Assembly: GCF_001438655.1 (NCBI RefSeq)
Contig: NZ_JQBR01000002.1
Location: forward strand, 180,201 to 244,200
DNA length: 64,000 nt
Direction: 5' to 3'
Source of the DNA: Pediococcus cellicola
Lineage (GTDB): Bacteria; Bacillota; Bacilli; Lactobacillales; Lactobacillaceae
The notes beneath the pieces are model-generated. The model worked only from the letters and a program-made list of their open reading frames with translations. It did no database searches and was not told where the DNA came from. How positions within the stretch are numbered: position 1 is the stretch's first letter; every line of letters starts with the position of its first letter. Below, in pieces: positions 25,711-34,641 of this stretch. The position numbers and the translations under genes were made by a program.

Positions 25711-26655
25711 TTATGGCATATCATTTCCTGCCGCATAGTAAATGTCGTACCATTCCTGGCCCGTCATCTCCACATCACTTCCGGCCAACGATTCCTTAAT
25801 ATGCTGCGGATTCATCGAACCCACCAACAGCTGGAACTTCGCCGGATGACGCAAAATCCATGCCGTGGCAATCGCATTCTTCGTCACACCATACTGATCC
25901 GCCAATTCCTGCATCTTCTTATTCAACTCAGGGAACTTCGGATTATCAATAAATGGACCATCAAAATTTCCCCATTGATATGGTGACCACGCCTGAATCA
26001 CAATATCATGAATCCGTGAATACTCCAAGAACTGACCATCATGATCCGTTCCCCGATCATCTTGCATATTCGTATGCATCCCAAAATCAATCATATTTGT
26101 ATGCATAATTCCAAACTGCAACTGGTTGAACATCAATTTCTGAGAAACTGCACGCTGCAACATCTCAAACTGCATCGGATTAAAGTTCGAAACCCCAAAA
26201 TGACGTACCTTGCCAGCAGTCTGCAATTCATCAAATGCTTCTGCAACCTGGTCTGGTTCCATCAGCGCATCTGGTCTGTGCAACAAGACGGAATCCAAAT
26301 AATCCACATTCAAACTTTCCAGTTCATGATTTACCGCATCAATAATGTGTTGTTTTGAAAAGTCATAGCGGTTACCGTAAGGCTTGCCTGACCCATCATC
26401 ATTTCCATTACGAATGCCCACCTTAGATTGTAGCCATAAATCATCGCGGCTAACAGATGAATTTGCTAAGGCATCTCGAAAAACTAAATCTGATTTTCCG
26501 CCACCATAAATATCGGCAGTATCAATAAAATTGACACCATTATCAACAGCCGTTTCAATCACTTTAGTTGCAGAATTTGTATCAAGGACGTTCATTCGCA
26601 TAATTCCGAGTGCCACATTAGACACTTTTTTGCCACCAATTGTAATTTGTTTCAA
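25711..26655 (-). CDS. Aldo/keto reductase (YdhF-like)
   Basis: An NADPH-dependent TIM-barrel reductase of about 314 residues. The catalytic tetrad region is visible: FIDTADIYGGGKSD (Asp, Tyr), LQSKVG (Lys) and LLHRPD (His), and the C-terminal LLVGSMNPQHIKESL binds cofactor. Its substrate is unknown. The TTG at 26655 has AGGAG eight bases upstream; a GTG nine bases earlier overlaps that site. The last 300 bases of the gene use G-ending purine codons and T-ending pyrimidine codons, unlike its 5' half. Confidence 0.9.
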   Translation of the reverse strand: MKQITIGGKKVSNVALGIMRMNVLDTNSATKVIETAVDNGVNFIDTADIYGGGKSDLVFRDALANSSVSRDDLWLQSKVGIRNGNDDGSGKPYGNRYDFSKQHIIDAVNHELESLNVDYLDSVLLHRPDALMEPDQVAEAFDELQTAGKVRHFGVSNFNPMQFEMLQRAVSQKLMFNQLQFGIMHTNMIDFGMHTNMQDDRGTDHDGQFLEYSRIHDIVIQAWSPYQWGNFDGPFIDNPKFPELNKKMQELADQYGVTKNAIATAWILRHPAKFQLLVGSMNPQHIKESLAGSDVEMTGQEWYDIYYAAGNDMP

Positions 26656-26761
26656 ACGTATCACTCCTAGATTTATAATATTTAAAACTACTCACTTATT
26701 ACCTTAACACCGATCAATTCAAATTAGAATTAATTTGTGATCGGTTACATTAATTAACACT

Positions 26762-26796
26762 AAAAAAGCCGTGATTTCAAAAATCACAGCTTTAAA
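26762..26796 (-). terminator. Terminator of the Hsp20 gene
   Basis: On the minus strand AAGCTGTGATTT pairs with AAATCACGGCTT (one wobble) and runs into six T, five bases after the stop codon. Confidence 0.85.
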
Positions 26797-26800
26797 TCAA

Positions 26801-27229
26801 TTAGTTAATTGGAATTTGCGTATTATTTTCAAGCTTCTCTTCACTCTTTGGCAAAGTAATCTTCAAAACACCACCATCGTATGAAGCACTGATTTTATCC
26901 CGATCAACATTTGGTAAATAAAACTGACGTGAAACATTACTGTAACTACGCTCTTGACGAATTAAATTACCCTTTTCGTCCTTTTGCGCCCTATCAACGT
27001 TATGCTTTCCTTCAACTGTCAAAGTATCATTATCATAGTTCAGGCGGATATTTTCCTTCTTAAACCCAGGTAATTCTGCTGAAACTTCATAATTTTTATC
27101 ATTTTCCCGGATGTCCGTCTTCATCGAGCTACTTTGAGTCATTGATTTGAAGAAATTCTTTCCAAAATTATCAAAGAAATCAAATGGTTCAAAATCATCA
27201 AAATCCCTATTTCTTAACTCGTTAGCCAT
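26801..27229 (-). CDS. Small heat-shock protein Hsp20
   Basis: An ATP-independent holdase chaperone of 142 residues. The alpha-crystallin domain covers about residues 38-130, with YEVSAELPGFKKENIRLNYDNDTLTVEGKH (quoted pieces: AELPGFKKENI, LTVEGKH) and GVLKITLPK, and the C-terminal I-x-I type motif appears as IPIN. AAAGGAG lies nine bases before the ATG. A good promoter and a perfect CIRCE element lie upstream, so HrcA repression is expected. Confidence 0.93.
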   Translation of the reverse strand: MANELRNRDFDDFEPFDFFDNFGKNFFKSMTQSSSMKTDIRENDKNYEVSAELPGFKKENIRLNYDNDTLTVEGKHNVDRAQKDEKGNLIRQERSYSNVSRQFYLPNVDRDKISASYDGGVLKITLPKSEEKLENNTQIPIN

Positions 27230-27293
27230 AATTCAAGACTCCTTTTTATATAAATTTTATAAGGTACATACCTCATTTCCTCGGTACACTTAT

Positions 27294-27322
27294 ATAGTAG
27301 GACCATCTAGAATTGAATGCAA
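27294..27322 (-). promoter_or_regulatory. Promoter of the Hsp20 gene
   Basis: On the minus strand TTGCAT and TACTAT are separated by 17 bases, directly adjoining the CIRCE operator. Confidence 0.7.
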
Positions 27323-27326
27323 GAAA

Positions 27327-27353
27327 TTAGCACTCCACTAACAAGAGTGCTAA
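27327..27353. promoter_or_regulatory. CIRCE element (HrcA operator)
   Basis: TTAGCACTC-N9-GAGTGCTAA is a perfect CIRCE inverted repeat. It lies next to the -35 of the Hsp20 promoter, in position to block transcription. Confidence 0.92.
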
Positions 27354-27415
27354 TTTCACTTTCGTTTCAGCTGTAAAAACCTCATCCAGGTTAGTAGCAA
27401 ATCTACCTTAGAAGC

Positions 27416-27450
27416 AAAAAACCACTAAGTCATATGGCCTAGTGGTTCTT
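27416..27450 (-). terminator. Terminator of the 126-residue hypothetical gene
   Basis: On the minus strand GAACCACTAGG pairs with CTTAGTGGTT and runs into six T directly after the stop codon. Confidence 0.8.
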
Positions 27451-27452
27451 CT

Positions 27453-27833
27453 TTAATATGTGATAATCTTATGGGTTTCATTTGGTTTGTCTTGAACCTT
27501 CAAATCCAAGGCATTTCCTAAAATATGCAACGCTTTTTCTCTAGTCGTAACTTGGTCCATGTCAAAGATGATTGATTCAATGGCACCGCCAATAAAATCG
27601 AAACGTTCAAAGAAAATGTAAGGATCTTCACTTTCACGAGAATGAAATTCAGCTTCAATTTTTTCATAAAAGCCCTGACTCCACAAACGATCCTTCATAT
27701 CAGGAAAATCATTTCGGGTAATAAAGCCCTTTTCCTCAATGATATCCGCAGCCTCTTTGACATCTTCCTTATCGTAATCAATTTTGGCAATTTTTTCTTG
27801 ATCCGTTTCTACTTTTACTGCATCCTTTGCCAT
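27453..27833 (-). CDS. Hypothetical acidic protein
   Basis: The 126-residue soluble protein is rich in Asp, Glu and Lys. It contains DVKEAADIIEEKGFITRNDF and EDPYIFFERFDFIGGAIESI. No known domain is recognised. A good AAAGGAG site precedes the ATG, and it has its own terminator, so it is probably a real gene. It lies between the Hsp20 and P-type ATPase genes on the same strand. Confidence 0.65.
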   Translation of the reverse strand: MAKDAVKVETDQEKIAKIDYDKEDVKEAADIIEEKGFITRNDFPDMKDRLWSQGFYEKIEAEFHSRESEDPYIFFERFDFIGGAIESIIFDMDQVTTREKALHILGNALDLKVQDKPNETHKIITY

Positions 27834-27907
27834 TTTTGAGATCTCCTTTATTATAATTTACGACCTCATCCTAGCACTACTTTTTAAAATCGTTAAGAGA
27901 AAACGCT

Positions 27908-30643
27908 TTATTTTCGATTCCAAGTGGCAATCATCTTTTTCTGACGATGAATCCCCCAAAGTTTATCTAATTCAGTCACAATCAACACAACAATCCCTGC
28001 CACAACTGGAATCAACCATAAATTCCAAGCTAGACTAGCTGTACTGAAAATCGTTTGCATGAACGGCAAATACGTAATACCAGCCTGTAAGACTAACAAT
28101 ACCGCAATAATGACAAAAGCCATTGGGTTACGGAAGATGTCTCTTGAAAGCGCTGGTTTAGGCGTACGAATGTTGAACAGATAGAAAATCTTGCCCACCA
28201 CAATTACGTTTAAGGTCACTGTACTTGCAACTACTGGGCTGATTCCTTGAAGTGTGAGCCATTTGAAAGCCCCAATACCTAATCCAGCAATTAAAATAGA
28301 CACATAGACAATTTGCCATACATCTTTTTTATTTAAAAACGCCTGATTACTCTTTCGTGGCATACGCTTCATAATTCCCTCTTCGGCTGGTTCAAATAGA
28401 AAAGCAAATTGAATCGTGATTGCCGAGACCATGTTAATCCAGAGCAATTGGGTCGGAACTAATGGGAGGTCTTGTTGCAGCAGAATCGAGATTAGAACAA
28501 TAAGACCTTCTGCAAAACTGGTAGGTAGCAAGAATCGAATTGTCTTTTTGATATTGTCATAAACGTGACGGCCTTCCTTAATCGCAGTGGTTAAAGTAGC
28601 AAAATTATCATCCGCTAAAACCATGTCGGCTGCTTCTTTGGCTACGTCAGTTCCCTTAATTCCCATTGCGATGCCAATGTCAGCTTTCTTCAAAGCTGGC
28701 GCATCATTGACACCATCACCGGTCATCGCAGTAACTAACCCGTTTGCTTGATAAGCCTCGACAATACGTAGCTTGTTCATCGGTGTGGTCCGTGCAAAAA
28801 CGTTGTAGTTTTGAATGACATCTTTTAACTTGTCATCTGACATTTCATCAATTTCAGCACCAGTAATGGCAGAAATGTTTTCATCTAACCCTAATTTCTT
28901 AGCAATGGCCGCCGCTGTTTCCGGGTGATCTCCTGTAATCATCTTAACTTTGACGCCAGCATCCCGCATTTCTTTTAATGCCACCATAGTTTCTTCGCGC
29001 GGTGGATCAATAATTCCAGCCACTCCAAGAAAATGCACACCTGCTAACACAACTTCATGGGTCAGCGTGTGAACTTCACGTTCCACTTTTTGATACCCAA
29101 GTGCCACAACTCGTTCCCCATTTTGCGCCAATTCAGAAACTTTTTGTGTCCATGCCTGTGTATCAAAGTCAGGATCAGCTTTTTCTGCCATTGCAAATAC
29201 CTTGTCAGGAGAACCTTTTACTAAAATGACACGTTGCCCATCTGGATCTTCATCCAGCTTAGCAATATAGCGATAATCCGAATCAAACGGAATTTTATCT
29301 AATTCAATTAAATCTGGCTCATTTTTCTTAAACACTTTATGATAGAGGGTCAAAAAAGCGCCATCGGTAGGTTCCCCATTGATTTCCCATTTATCATCCG
29401 TTTCGATCAAGCGGGTATCGTTTGCTTCATGTCCTGTGACCAACAAACGATCCAAATCTTCATCCTGACCAGGTGTCACGGGTTGACCATCCTTAGTAAT
29501 CGCACCAACCGGTTGATAGCCCGTACCACTCACGGCATAACGCCCTTGCGTGGTAATGATGGTATCAATGGTCATTTCGTTTTTAGTTAACGTACCAGTC
29601 TTGTCCGTATTAATAACATCCACAGCGCCCAGCGTTTCAACGGCGGGCAACGTTTTTACAATGGCATTTGCCTTGGTCATTTTTTTGACACCCATTGCTA
29701 AAACGACTGATGTACTAGCGGGCAATCCTTCTGGAATGGAACCGACAACCATTGTGATGACAGCAATCATTAAAACGGAAAGTGAATAGACTTGTGTAAT
29801 CAAGCCAAAAATTGTCAACAACACAGCAACCGCGACAATGGCGTAAGACAAATACTTTCCTAAGTCATTAATTTCGCGCATCAGTGGTGTTGTTTTGGAC
29901 TGCACCTTTTCCATGCTGGCATTAATTTTTCCAATTTCGGTATCCGCACCGATTGCAGTGACCATCCCTAATCCACTTCCATTAGTGACGGCTGTTGATG
30001 CATACGCCATATTCAAACGGTCGGCTAAAGGTGTTTTGGGGTCTGTTAATATTTCATCGTTTTTTAAAACAGAATCTGTTTCTCCTGTTAAAGAAGATTC
30101 TTGAATCTTTAAATTATCAGCAGTTAAAATTCGTAAATCTGCCGGAACATTATCACCTGCTTCAAGGAAGACAAGGTCACCTACGACCAAATCTTCTGCG
30201 GCAATATCTTCTCGGTTCCCATCACGAACAACTGTTGCTGAAACTTGCAGCATTTGTTTGATTTTTTCAATTGCCTCTGAGGCTTTACTTTCTTGAAAAT
30301 AACCAATCAGCGCATTAATAATCACAACCAGTCCAATCACAATGGAATCTGAATATTCTCTTAAAAAGAATGTGGCAATTGCTGCTACTAAAAGAATATA
30401 GATAATGCTGTTATTAAACTGTTTAAAAAATCGTTTCAGCTTGCTTTGCTTCTTTTGAACCAACGCATTGGGCCCATTTTGTTTGAGTCGTCTCGTTGCC
30501 TCCTCACTTGAAAGCCCCTGATCAAGTTTAATATGATCTTGATCTAACAGTTGGTTCATCGATTGTGTGTACGGATGGGGTGGTTTGCCGTGCTTAAGTT
30601 CCCCGCCGTAGTCATTACTATCCGAAGCAGAACTTTTTGTCAT
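27908..30643 (-). CDS. P-type cation-transporting ATPase (Ca2+/Na+ type, P2)
   Basis: An ATP-driven cation pump of 911 residues in the cytoplasmic membrane. It has an N-terminal cation ATPase domain (about 20-95), membrane helices, the actuator motif LTGETDSV, the phosphorylation site DKTGTLTKN (Asp 347), the nucleotide-binding domain with KGSPDKVF, the hinge MTGDGVNDAPALKKADIG, and six C-terminal helices. Layout and FARTTP fit the P2A/P2B group, such as bacterial Ca2+ or Na+ pumps; the ion is not proven. AGGAGG lies about nine bases before the ATG. Confidence 0.92.
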   Translation of the reverse strand: MTKSSASDSNDYGGELKHGKPPHPYTQSMNQLLDQDHIKLDQGLSSEEATRRLKQNGPNALVQKKQSKLKRFFKQFNNSIIYILLVAAIATFFLREYSDSIVIGLVVIINALIGYFQESKASEAIEKIKQMLQVSATVVRDGNREDIAAEDLVVGDLVFLEAGDNVPADLRILTADNLKIQESSLTGETDSVLKNDEILTDPKTPLADRLNMAYASTAVTNGSGLGMVTAIGADTEIGKINASMEKVQSKTTPLMREINDLGKYLSYAIVAVAVLLTIFGLITQVYSLSVLMIAVITMVVGSIPEGLPASTSVVLAMGVKKMTKANAIVKTLPAVETLGAVDVINTDKTGTLTKNEMTIDTIITTQGRYAVSGTGYQPVGAITKDGQPVTPGQDEDLDRLLVTGHEANDTRLIETDDKWEINGEPTDGAFLTLYHKVFKKNEPDLIELDKIPFDSDYRYIAKLDEDPDGQRVILVKGSPDKVFAMAEKADPDFDTQAWTQKVSELAQNGERVVALGYQKVEREVHTLTHEVVLAGVHFLGVAGIIDPPREETMVALKEMRDAGVKVKMITGDHPETAAAIAKKLGLDENISAITGAEIDEMSDDKLKDVIQNYNVFARTTPMNKLRIVEAYQANGLVTAMTGDGVNDAPALKKADIGIAMGIKGTDVAKEAADMVLADDNFATLTTAIKEGRHVYDNIKKTIRFLLPTSFAEGLIVLISILLQQDLPLVPTQLLWINMVSAITIQFAFLFEPAEEGIMKRMPRKSNQAFLNKKDVWQIVYVSILIAGLGIGAFKWLTLQGISPVVASTVTLNVIVVGKIFYLFNIRTPKPALSRDIFRNPMAFVIIAVLLVLQAGITYLPFMQTIFSTASLAWNLWLIPVVAGIVVLIVTELDKLWGIHRQKKMIATWNRK

Positions 30644-30893
30644 AATTTAAAATTCCTCCTATATATAAAAAATGTTTACTTCTGGTAAGAATAGCATACC
30701 TAATCCACTGTTTAATGTCAAAGAATAACTTATCCGTTCAATAAGAAATCTAGAATTATTCATAATTATTTCACACATTTGTTTAACTTATAGCAAAATA
30801 AATAATATCCACGACCATTTCCCAAAGATTTTTCTGTAAAGACGCGCTATAATATAGAGATAATGTAATTACAAAAGAAATGGGGAATGTTCC

Positions 30894-32279
30894 TTGGACA
30901 GTGGTCAGATAATCAGCGATAGTATTATCATTTTGATTACCTTCATCCTGGCATATTTTTTCGTTGCTGCCGAATTTGCACTTGTTGAAAGTCGGCTAAG
31001 TGCGCTTGAGGAAGCAAGAGAAACAGCAGTTGGCGGACGGCTCAAAAAAATCAACCGAGCTATCCATATGGTTTCAAATTTAAATGAATACCTTTCTACG
31101 ACACAGGTCGGGACATCGGTTTGTGGTATCATCTTAGGTTGGATTGGTGAATCATTTGTAGAATACTTTATTATTCGCTTTTTTGGGTTTGCTCATCTGA
31201 TTAATCAGGCTTCATTGCACGCAATTGGAGCCGTCGTGGGTGTTCTCCTCTTAACATACTTAGAAGTTGTCATCACTGAAATCGTGCCAAAGAATATCAG
31301 TATTGATATTCCACTTAAGGTTTTGATGGCTGTCGTTACCCCTTTGCATTGGTTCCATACGGCTTTTTATCCGTTCGTTTGGTTATTAAATGTGTCAGCA
31401 AATGGCATTGTTAAACTCATGGGTATGCAGCCGGCTGATGAAAGTAACGAAGTTTTTTCTCAGGCCGAAATTCTTAGCCTCTCCAAAAATGCCGTAACTG
31501 GTGGTGAGCTAGATCAAAATGACTATGTTTATATGCAACGTGCCTTTGATTTTAATGACAAGGTTGCTAAAGACATTATGATTGATCGTACGCAACTTGT
31601 TGTGCTGGATGTCACAGCCACAGTAGACGATGCCCTCCGACTTTACTTACAAAAACGATTTAGCCGTTTTCCAGTTGTCGCTAACAATAATAAGGACAAA
31701 ATTCTGGGATATGTTTATAACTATGATCTTATGCGACAAAGTCGCGTAGATGGCAGCATTAAGGTAAGTCGTTTGTTACGTAACATCATTACCGTTCCCG
31801 AAACTGTGCCCGTCCAAGATGTCTTGCAAAAAATGCTTCAAAAGCAAACACCAATTTCAGTTGTTGTTGATGAATACGGTGGTACAAGTGGTATTATCAC
31901 GGATAAAGATATCTACGAGGAAGTTTTTGGAACCATTAAAGATGAAGTCGACGATGTCTCTGGTGACTATATCCACAAGGAAAAAGATGGTAGCTATCAT
32001 GTAAGTGGCAAAACAACTATGTACGACTTTGAACGTTACTTTGGTATTGACGTGCCTGGTTTCGAAGGCGAAGACGTGGTTACGCTAGGCGGTTTTGTGA
32101 TCGATCATCATCCGAATATTCAGGTTCACGATAAAGTTCGAATTGATCGTTATAATTTTGAAGTTTTAGATAACGAAAACGCACATATTGATTGGTTCCA
32201 TGTGACAAAAGTTCCAGAGGATGAATTCAAAAAGTTACAGCAACACAAAGAAGCCGAACGTCTAAATGCAGATGACTAG
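30894..32279 (+). CDS. CNNM/CorC (HlyC) family transporter-associated protein
   Basis: The 461-residue protein has an N-terminal DUF21 membrane domain (about residues 1-200, four helices), a CBS pair (about 215-340, with MIDRTQLVVLDV and FPVVANNNKDKILGYVY), and a C-terminal CorC/HlyC domain after VVDEYGGTSGIITDKDI. Such proteins are linked to Mg2+ or other cation export and are sometimes called hemolysins. Start is TTG with GGGGAATG upstream; a TATAAT -10 lies at about 30850. The nearby cation ATPase suggests an ion-balance theme. Confidence 0.88.
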   Translation: MDSGQIISDSIIILITFILAYFFVAAEFALVESRLSALEEARETAVGGRLKKINRAIHMVSNLNEYLSTTQVGTSVCGIILGWIGESFVEYFIIRFFGFAHLINQASLHAIGAVVGVLLLTYLEVVITEIVPKNISIDIPLKVLMAVVTPLHWFHTAFYPFVWLLNVSANGIVKLMGMQPADESNEVFSQAEILSLSKNAVTGGELDQNDYVYMQRAFDFNDKVAKDIMIDRTQLVVLDVTATVDDALRLYLQKRFSRFPVVANNNKDKILGYVYNYDLMRQSRVDGSIKVSRLLRNIITVPETVPVQDVLQKMLQKQTPISVVVDEYGGTSGIITDKDIYEEVFGTIKDEVDDVSGDYIHKEKDGSYHVSGKTTMYDFERYFGIDVPGFEGEDVVTLGGFVIDHHPNIQVHDKVRIDRYNFEVLDNENAHIDWFHVTKVPEDEFKKLQQHKEAERLNADD

Positions 32280-32328
32280 CTTAAACAATTGAGATAAGTA
32301 AAGTTTTGAATAACTTATTAAGTAAAAA

Positions 32329-32374
32329 TAAAAGCGCGAAACAGGAGAATTCTTTTCTGTTTCGCGCTTTTTTT
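32329..32374 (+). terminator. Terminator of the CNNM gene
   Basis: AAAGCGCGAAACAG pairs perfectly with CTGTTTCGCGCTTT around a 12-nt loop and runs into a T tract. Repeat array C begins at its edge. Confidence 0.9.
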
Positions 32375-32901
32375 GACAATTCTGCAAAGCAGTAAGCGGC
32401 ATTTAAGCGTGGCTCCATGCGGGATCGCCATTCCGCCTCCGGCCGCACCTGAAACTCCCTGTGTTTGTTCACTTTTTTCAGGACAACTCCGCAAATCAGT
32501 AAGCGGCATTTAAGCATGGCTCCATGCGGGATTGCCATCCCGCCTCCGCCACACCTAAAACTCCCTGTGTTTGTTCACTTTCCTCAGGAGAACTCCGCAA
32601 ATCAGTAAGCGGCATTTAAACGTGGCTCCATGCGGGATCGCCATTCCGCATCCGGCCACACCTGAAACTCCCTGTGTTTGTTCACTTTCCTCAGGACAAC
32701 TCCGCAAATCAGCAAGCGGCATTTAAGCATGGCTCCATGCGGGATTGCCATCCCGCCTCCGGCCACACCTGAAACTACCTGTATCTGTTCACTTTCCTCA
32801 GGACAACTCCGCAAATCAGCAAGCGGCATTTAAGCATGGCTCCATGCGGGATCGCCATCCCGCCTCCGCCACGCTTAAATGCCGCTTACTAACCGATTTG
32901 C
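32375..32901. repeat. Modular palindromic repeat array C, first block (five type-III units)
   Basis: Units of the form GGACAACTCCGCAAATCAG begin near 32375 (degraded), 32482, 32588, 32695 and 32802 (period 106-107). The arm is AAGCGGCATTTAA and the core ATGCGGGAT-loop-ATCCCGC. In the last unit AAGCGGCATTTAAGC pairs with GCTTAAATGCCGCTT and GCAAATC with GATTTGC. The same unit type makes up the first block of array E, 19 kb away. Confidence 0.92.
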
Positions 32902-32920
32902 TCCGTTCACTTCTTTTTTA

Positions 32921-33120
32921 GGACCGCTCGGCAAAGCAAAAGGCGGAAATTAAGCACAACTCCCGCGGGATCACGATCCCGCCTCCATCACTTTTCCCTG
33001 TTTTTTTCCGCTGAGCCTTAGGACCGCTCGGCAAAGCAAAAGGCGGAAAATAAACACAACTCCCACGGGATTGCGATCCCGCATCCGTTGTGCTTATTTT
33101 CCGCCTTTTACCACTTTGCC
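32921..33120. repeat. Modular palindromic repeat array C, second block (two type-IV units)
   Basis: Units starting GGACCGCTCGGCAAAGC lie at 32921 and 33021 (period 100). In the last unit AAAAGGCGGAAAATAA pairs with TTATTTTCCGCCTTTT and GGCAAAG with CTTTGCC. The hairpin ends seven bases before the HAD-phosphatase stop codon. The order type III then type IV is repeated in array E. Confidence 0.92.
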
Positions 33121-33127
33121 TCGCGCA

Positions 33128-33940
33128 CTACTCCAAGAACCTCCTACTCAAATACTTTGGCAACCCATCATCCTCACTTGCTTCCGTCACCACATCAGCC
33201 TGCGCCTTTATCTCATCACTACTATTTCCCATCGCCACACCTGTTCCAGCAGCCTTCAACATTCCCAAATCATTTTTATCATTTCCAAACGCAATCGTAT
33301 GATCCAACGGAATTCGGTACTGATGCGTAATGGCCCTCACCGCACTCGCCTTATCCACTCGCTTAGCAATCAGCTCAATATTATCTGGACTCGACGACGA
33401 CACATTCAACACATCCGCATCTATCAACCGCTGCCGCGCAACCGCCAACTTATCCAACTGTCCCTGCGCAATCACAATGCCATTAATAATTTGTTCACTC
33501 ACTTCATTCAAATGATCCCGGTCGTGCACATCCTCAAATTTACCAGCCCCATCTTGCATCACTCGCATTCGTGCCAACCGACTCAAATCCCAAGGCCGTT
33601 TTCGCGTATAAAAAGTCCGATCCGTACTAAAAAAATTGGTTGATAATCCGAGCTCTTTTGTCACATCATATACTGTACTGATCGCCTTCCACCCTAAATG
33701 GTCAACGTGCAGATGATGTCCCTTTTGATAAACCGAACCATTAGAAGCAATAATTTCCACTTCTGGATTAATGCGCTTTTGAATCACTTGCGCCAACGAA
33801 AGCATCCGCCCAGTCGCAATATAGAAGATAAAGCCCTTCTGCTGCAGCTGTTCAATCACTTTTTTCGTCATTTTTGAGACATTTTGGTTATGTGAAATTA
33901 GTGTCCCATCAATATCCATAAATACAATATAGGGTTCCAA
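33128..33940 (-). CDS. Cof-type HAD hydrolase (sugar-phosphatase-like)
   Basis: A 270-residue HAD phosphatase. Motif I is FMDIDGTLI with the nucleophile Asp near residue 9, motif II lies in FYIATGR, and motifs III/IV appear as AFGNDKNDLGMLKAAGTGVAMGNS (quoted pieces: FGNDKNDLGML, GVAMGNSSDE). The large middle cap is typical of the Cof/YidA class, which dephosphorylates sugar phosphates or FMN. Start is TTG with GAGG upstream. The 3' 400 bases use G-ending purine and T-ending pyrimidine codons, while the 5' end does not. Confidence 0.9.
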   Translation of the reverse strand: MEPYIVFMDIDGTLISHNQNVSKMTKKVIEQLQQKGFIFYIATGRMLSLAQVIQKRINPEVEIIASNGSVYQKGHHLHVDHLGWKAISTVYDVTKELGLSTNFFSTDRTFYTRKRPWDLSRLARMRVMQDGAGKFEDVHDRDHLNEVSEQIINGIVIAQGQLDKLAVARQRLIDADVLNVSSSSPDNIELIAKRVDKASAVRAITHQYRIPLDHTIAFGNDKNDLGMLKAAGTGVAMGNSSDEIKAQADVVTEASEDDGLPKYLSRRFLE

Positions 33941-34105
33941 AATAACGACCTCAATTCTTCTTCATTTATTTCTGATACTCTTAGTTTACTACTTTGATAA
34001 ACCGTTTTCACAACTTTCAAAAAATATATTTTCATAAAAACTTACGTGTTAAAATAACATTATTGCCGTACAATAAAAATAGTAATATTTTAAGGGGGTT
34101 CCACC

Positions 34106-34579
34106 ATGTCGATCATTCACATTTTATTTATTTCCATTGCCGGTAACACCCGTTCATTTACCCAAGATTTGCAGGATTATGCTGAAGCACAGCACGCTAA
34201 AGATACCACCAATCCCCTCATTTCTCTAAAAGAGATTTCTGAAGAAACAGATTTTGAGAGTGAAACCGACCCATACTTTGCCTTTGTTCCCACTTACTTA
34301 GATGGTGGTAATGGCATTGACAATGGTGTTAAAGAACTCATGACTAACGTTTTAGGCGAATACATCGCATACAAAGACAACCGTAAGCTTTGTTTGGGAG
34401 TTATTGGTAGTGGTAACCGTAACTTTGGACTTCAGTATTGTCTCACAGCCAAACGTTATGCTCGTGACTACGGCTTTGAGTACCTTGATAACTATGAGTT
34501 ACGTGGTACAACTGCCGATTGTGCACGGATATATGAAACATTGAAGAAAAATAATGTTGACCAAGCCGTTTCCAAATAA
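34106..34579 (+). CDS. nrdI: NrdI-like flavodoxin (ribonucleotide reductase activator)
   Basis: NrdI is a small FMN protein that supplies the oxidant for the manganese cofactor of class Ib ribonucleotide reductase. The family marks are ISIAGNTRSFTQDL (phosphate-binding loop), PTYLDGGNGIDNGV and VIGSGNRNFGLQYCLTAKRYA. Length (157) is normal. AAGGGGG lies eight bases before the ATG. The usual nrdE/nrdF partners are not adjacent, so they should lie elsewhere in the genome. It has its own terminator. Confidence 0.88.
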   Translation: MSIIHILFISIAGNTRSFTQDLQDYAEAQHAKDTTNPLISLKEISEETDFESETDPYFAFVPTYLDGGNGIDNGVKELMTNVLGEYIAYKDNRKLCLGVIGSGNRNFGLQYCLTAKRYARDYGFEYLDNYELRGTTADCARIYETLKKNNVDQAVSK

Positions 34580-34594
34580 ATTTAATGTCCATAT

Positions 34595-34630
34595 AAAAAA
34601 TGACGCCAGATTTCCTGACGTCATTTTTAT
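34595..34630. terminator. Terminator after nrdI
   Basis: AAAATGACGCCAG pairs with CTGACGTCATTTT (one bulge), with T on one side and A on the other. It can serve both nrdI and the convergent aldo-keto reductase. Confidence 0.8.
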
Positions 34631-34641
34631 TTACTAATAAT

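Noticed and set aside
32375..33120. CRISPR array
   Set aside because: Periods of 94-107 bp contain no unique spacers; the whole unit is repeated, with one long hairpin at the end, and there are no cas genes in the window.
33071..33643. Plus-strand frame of 190 codons over the HAD phosphatase gene
   Set aside because: It is the antisense of a gene with clear HAD motifs; the long frame arises from the C-rich plus-strand composition there.
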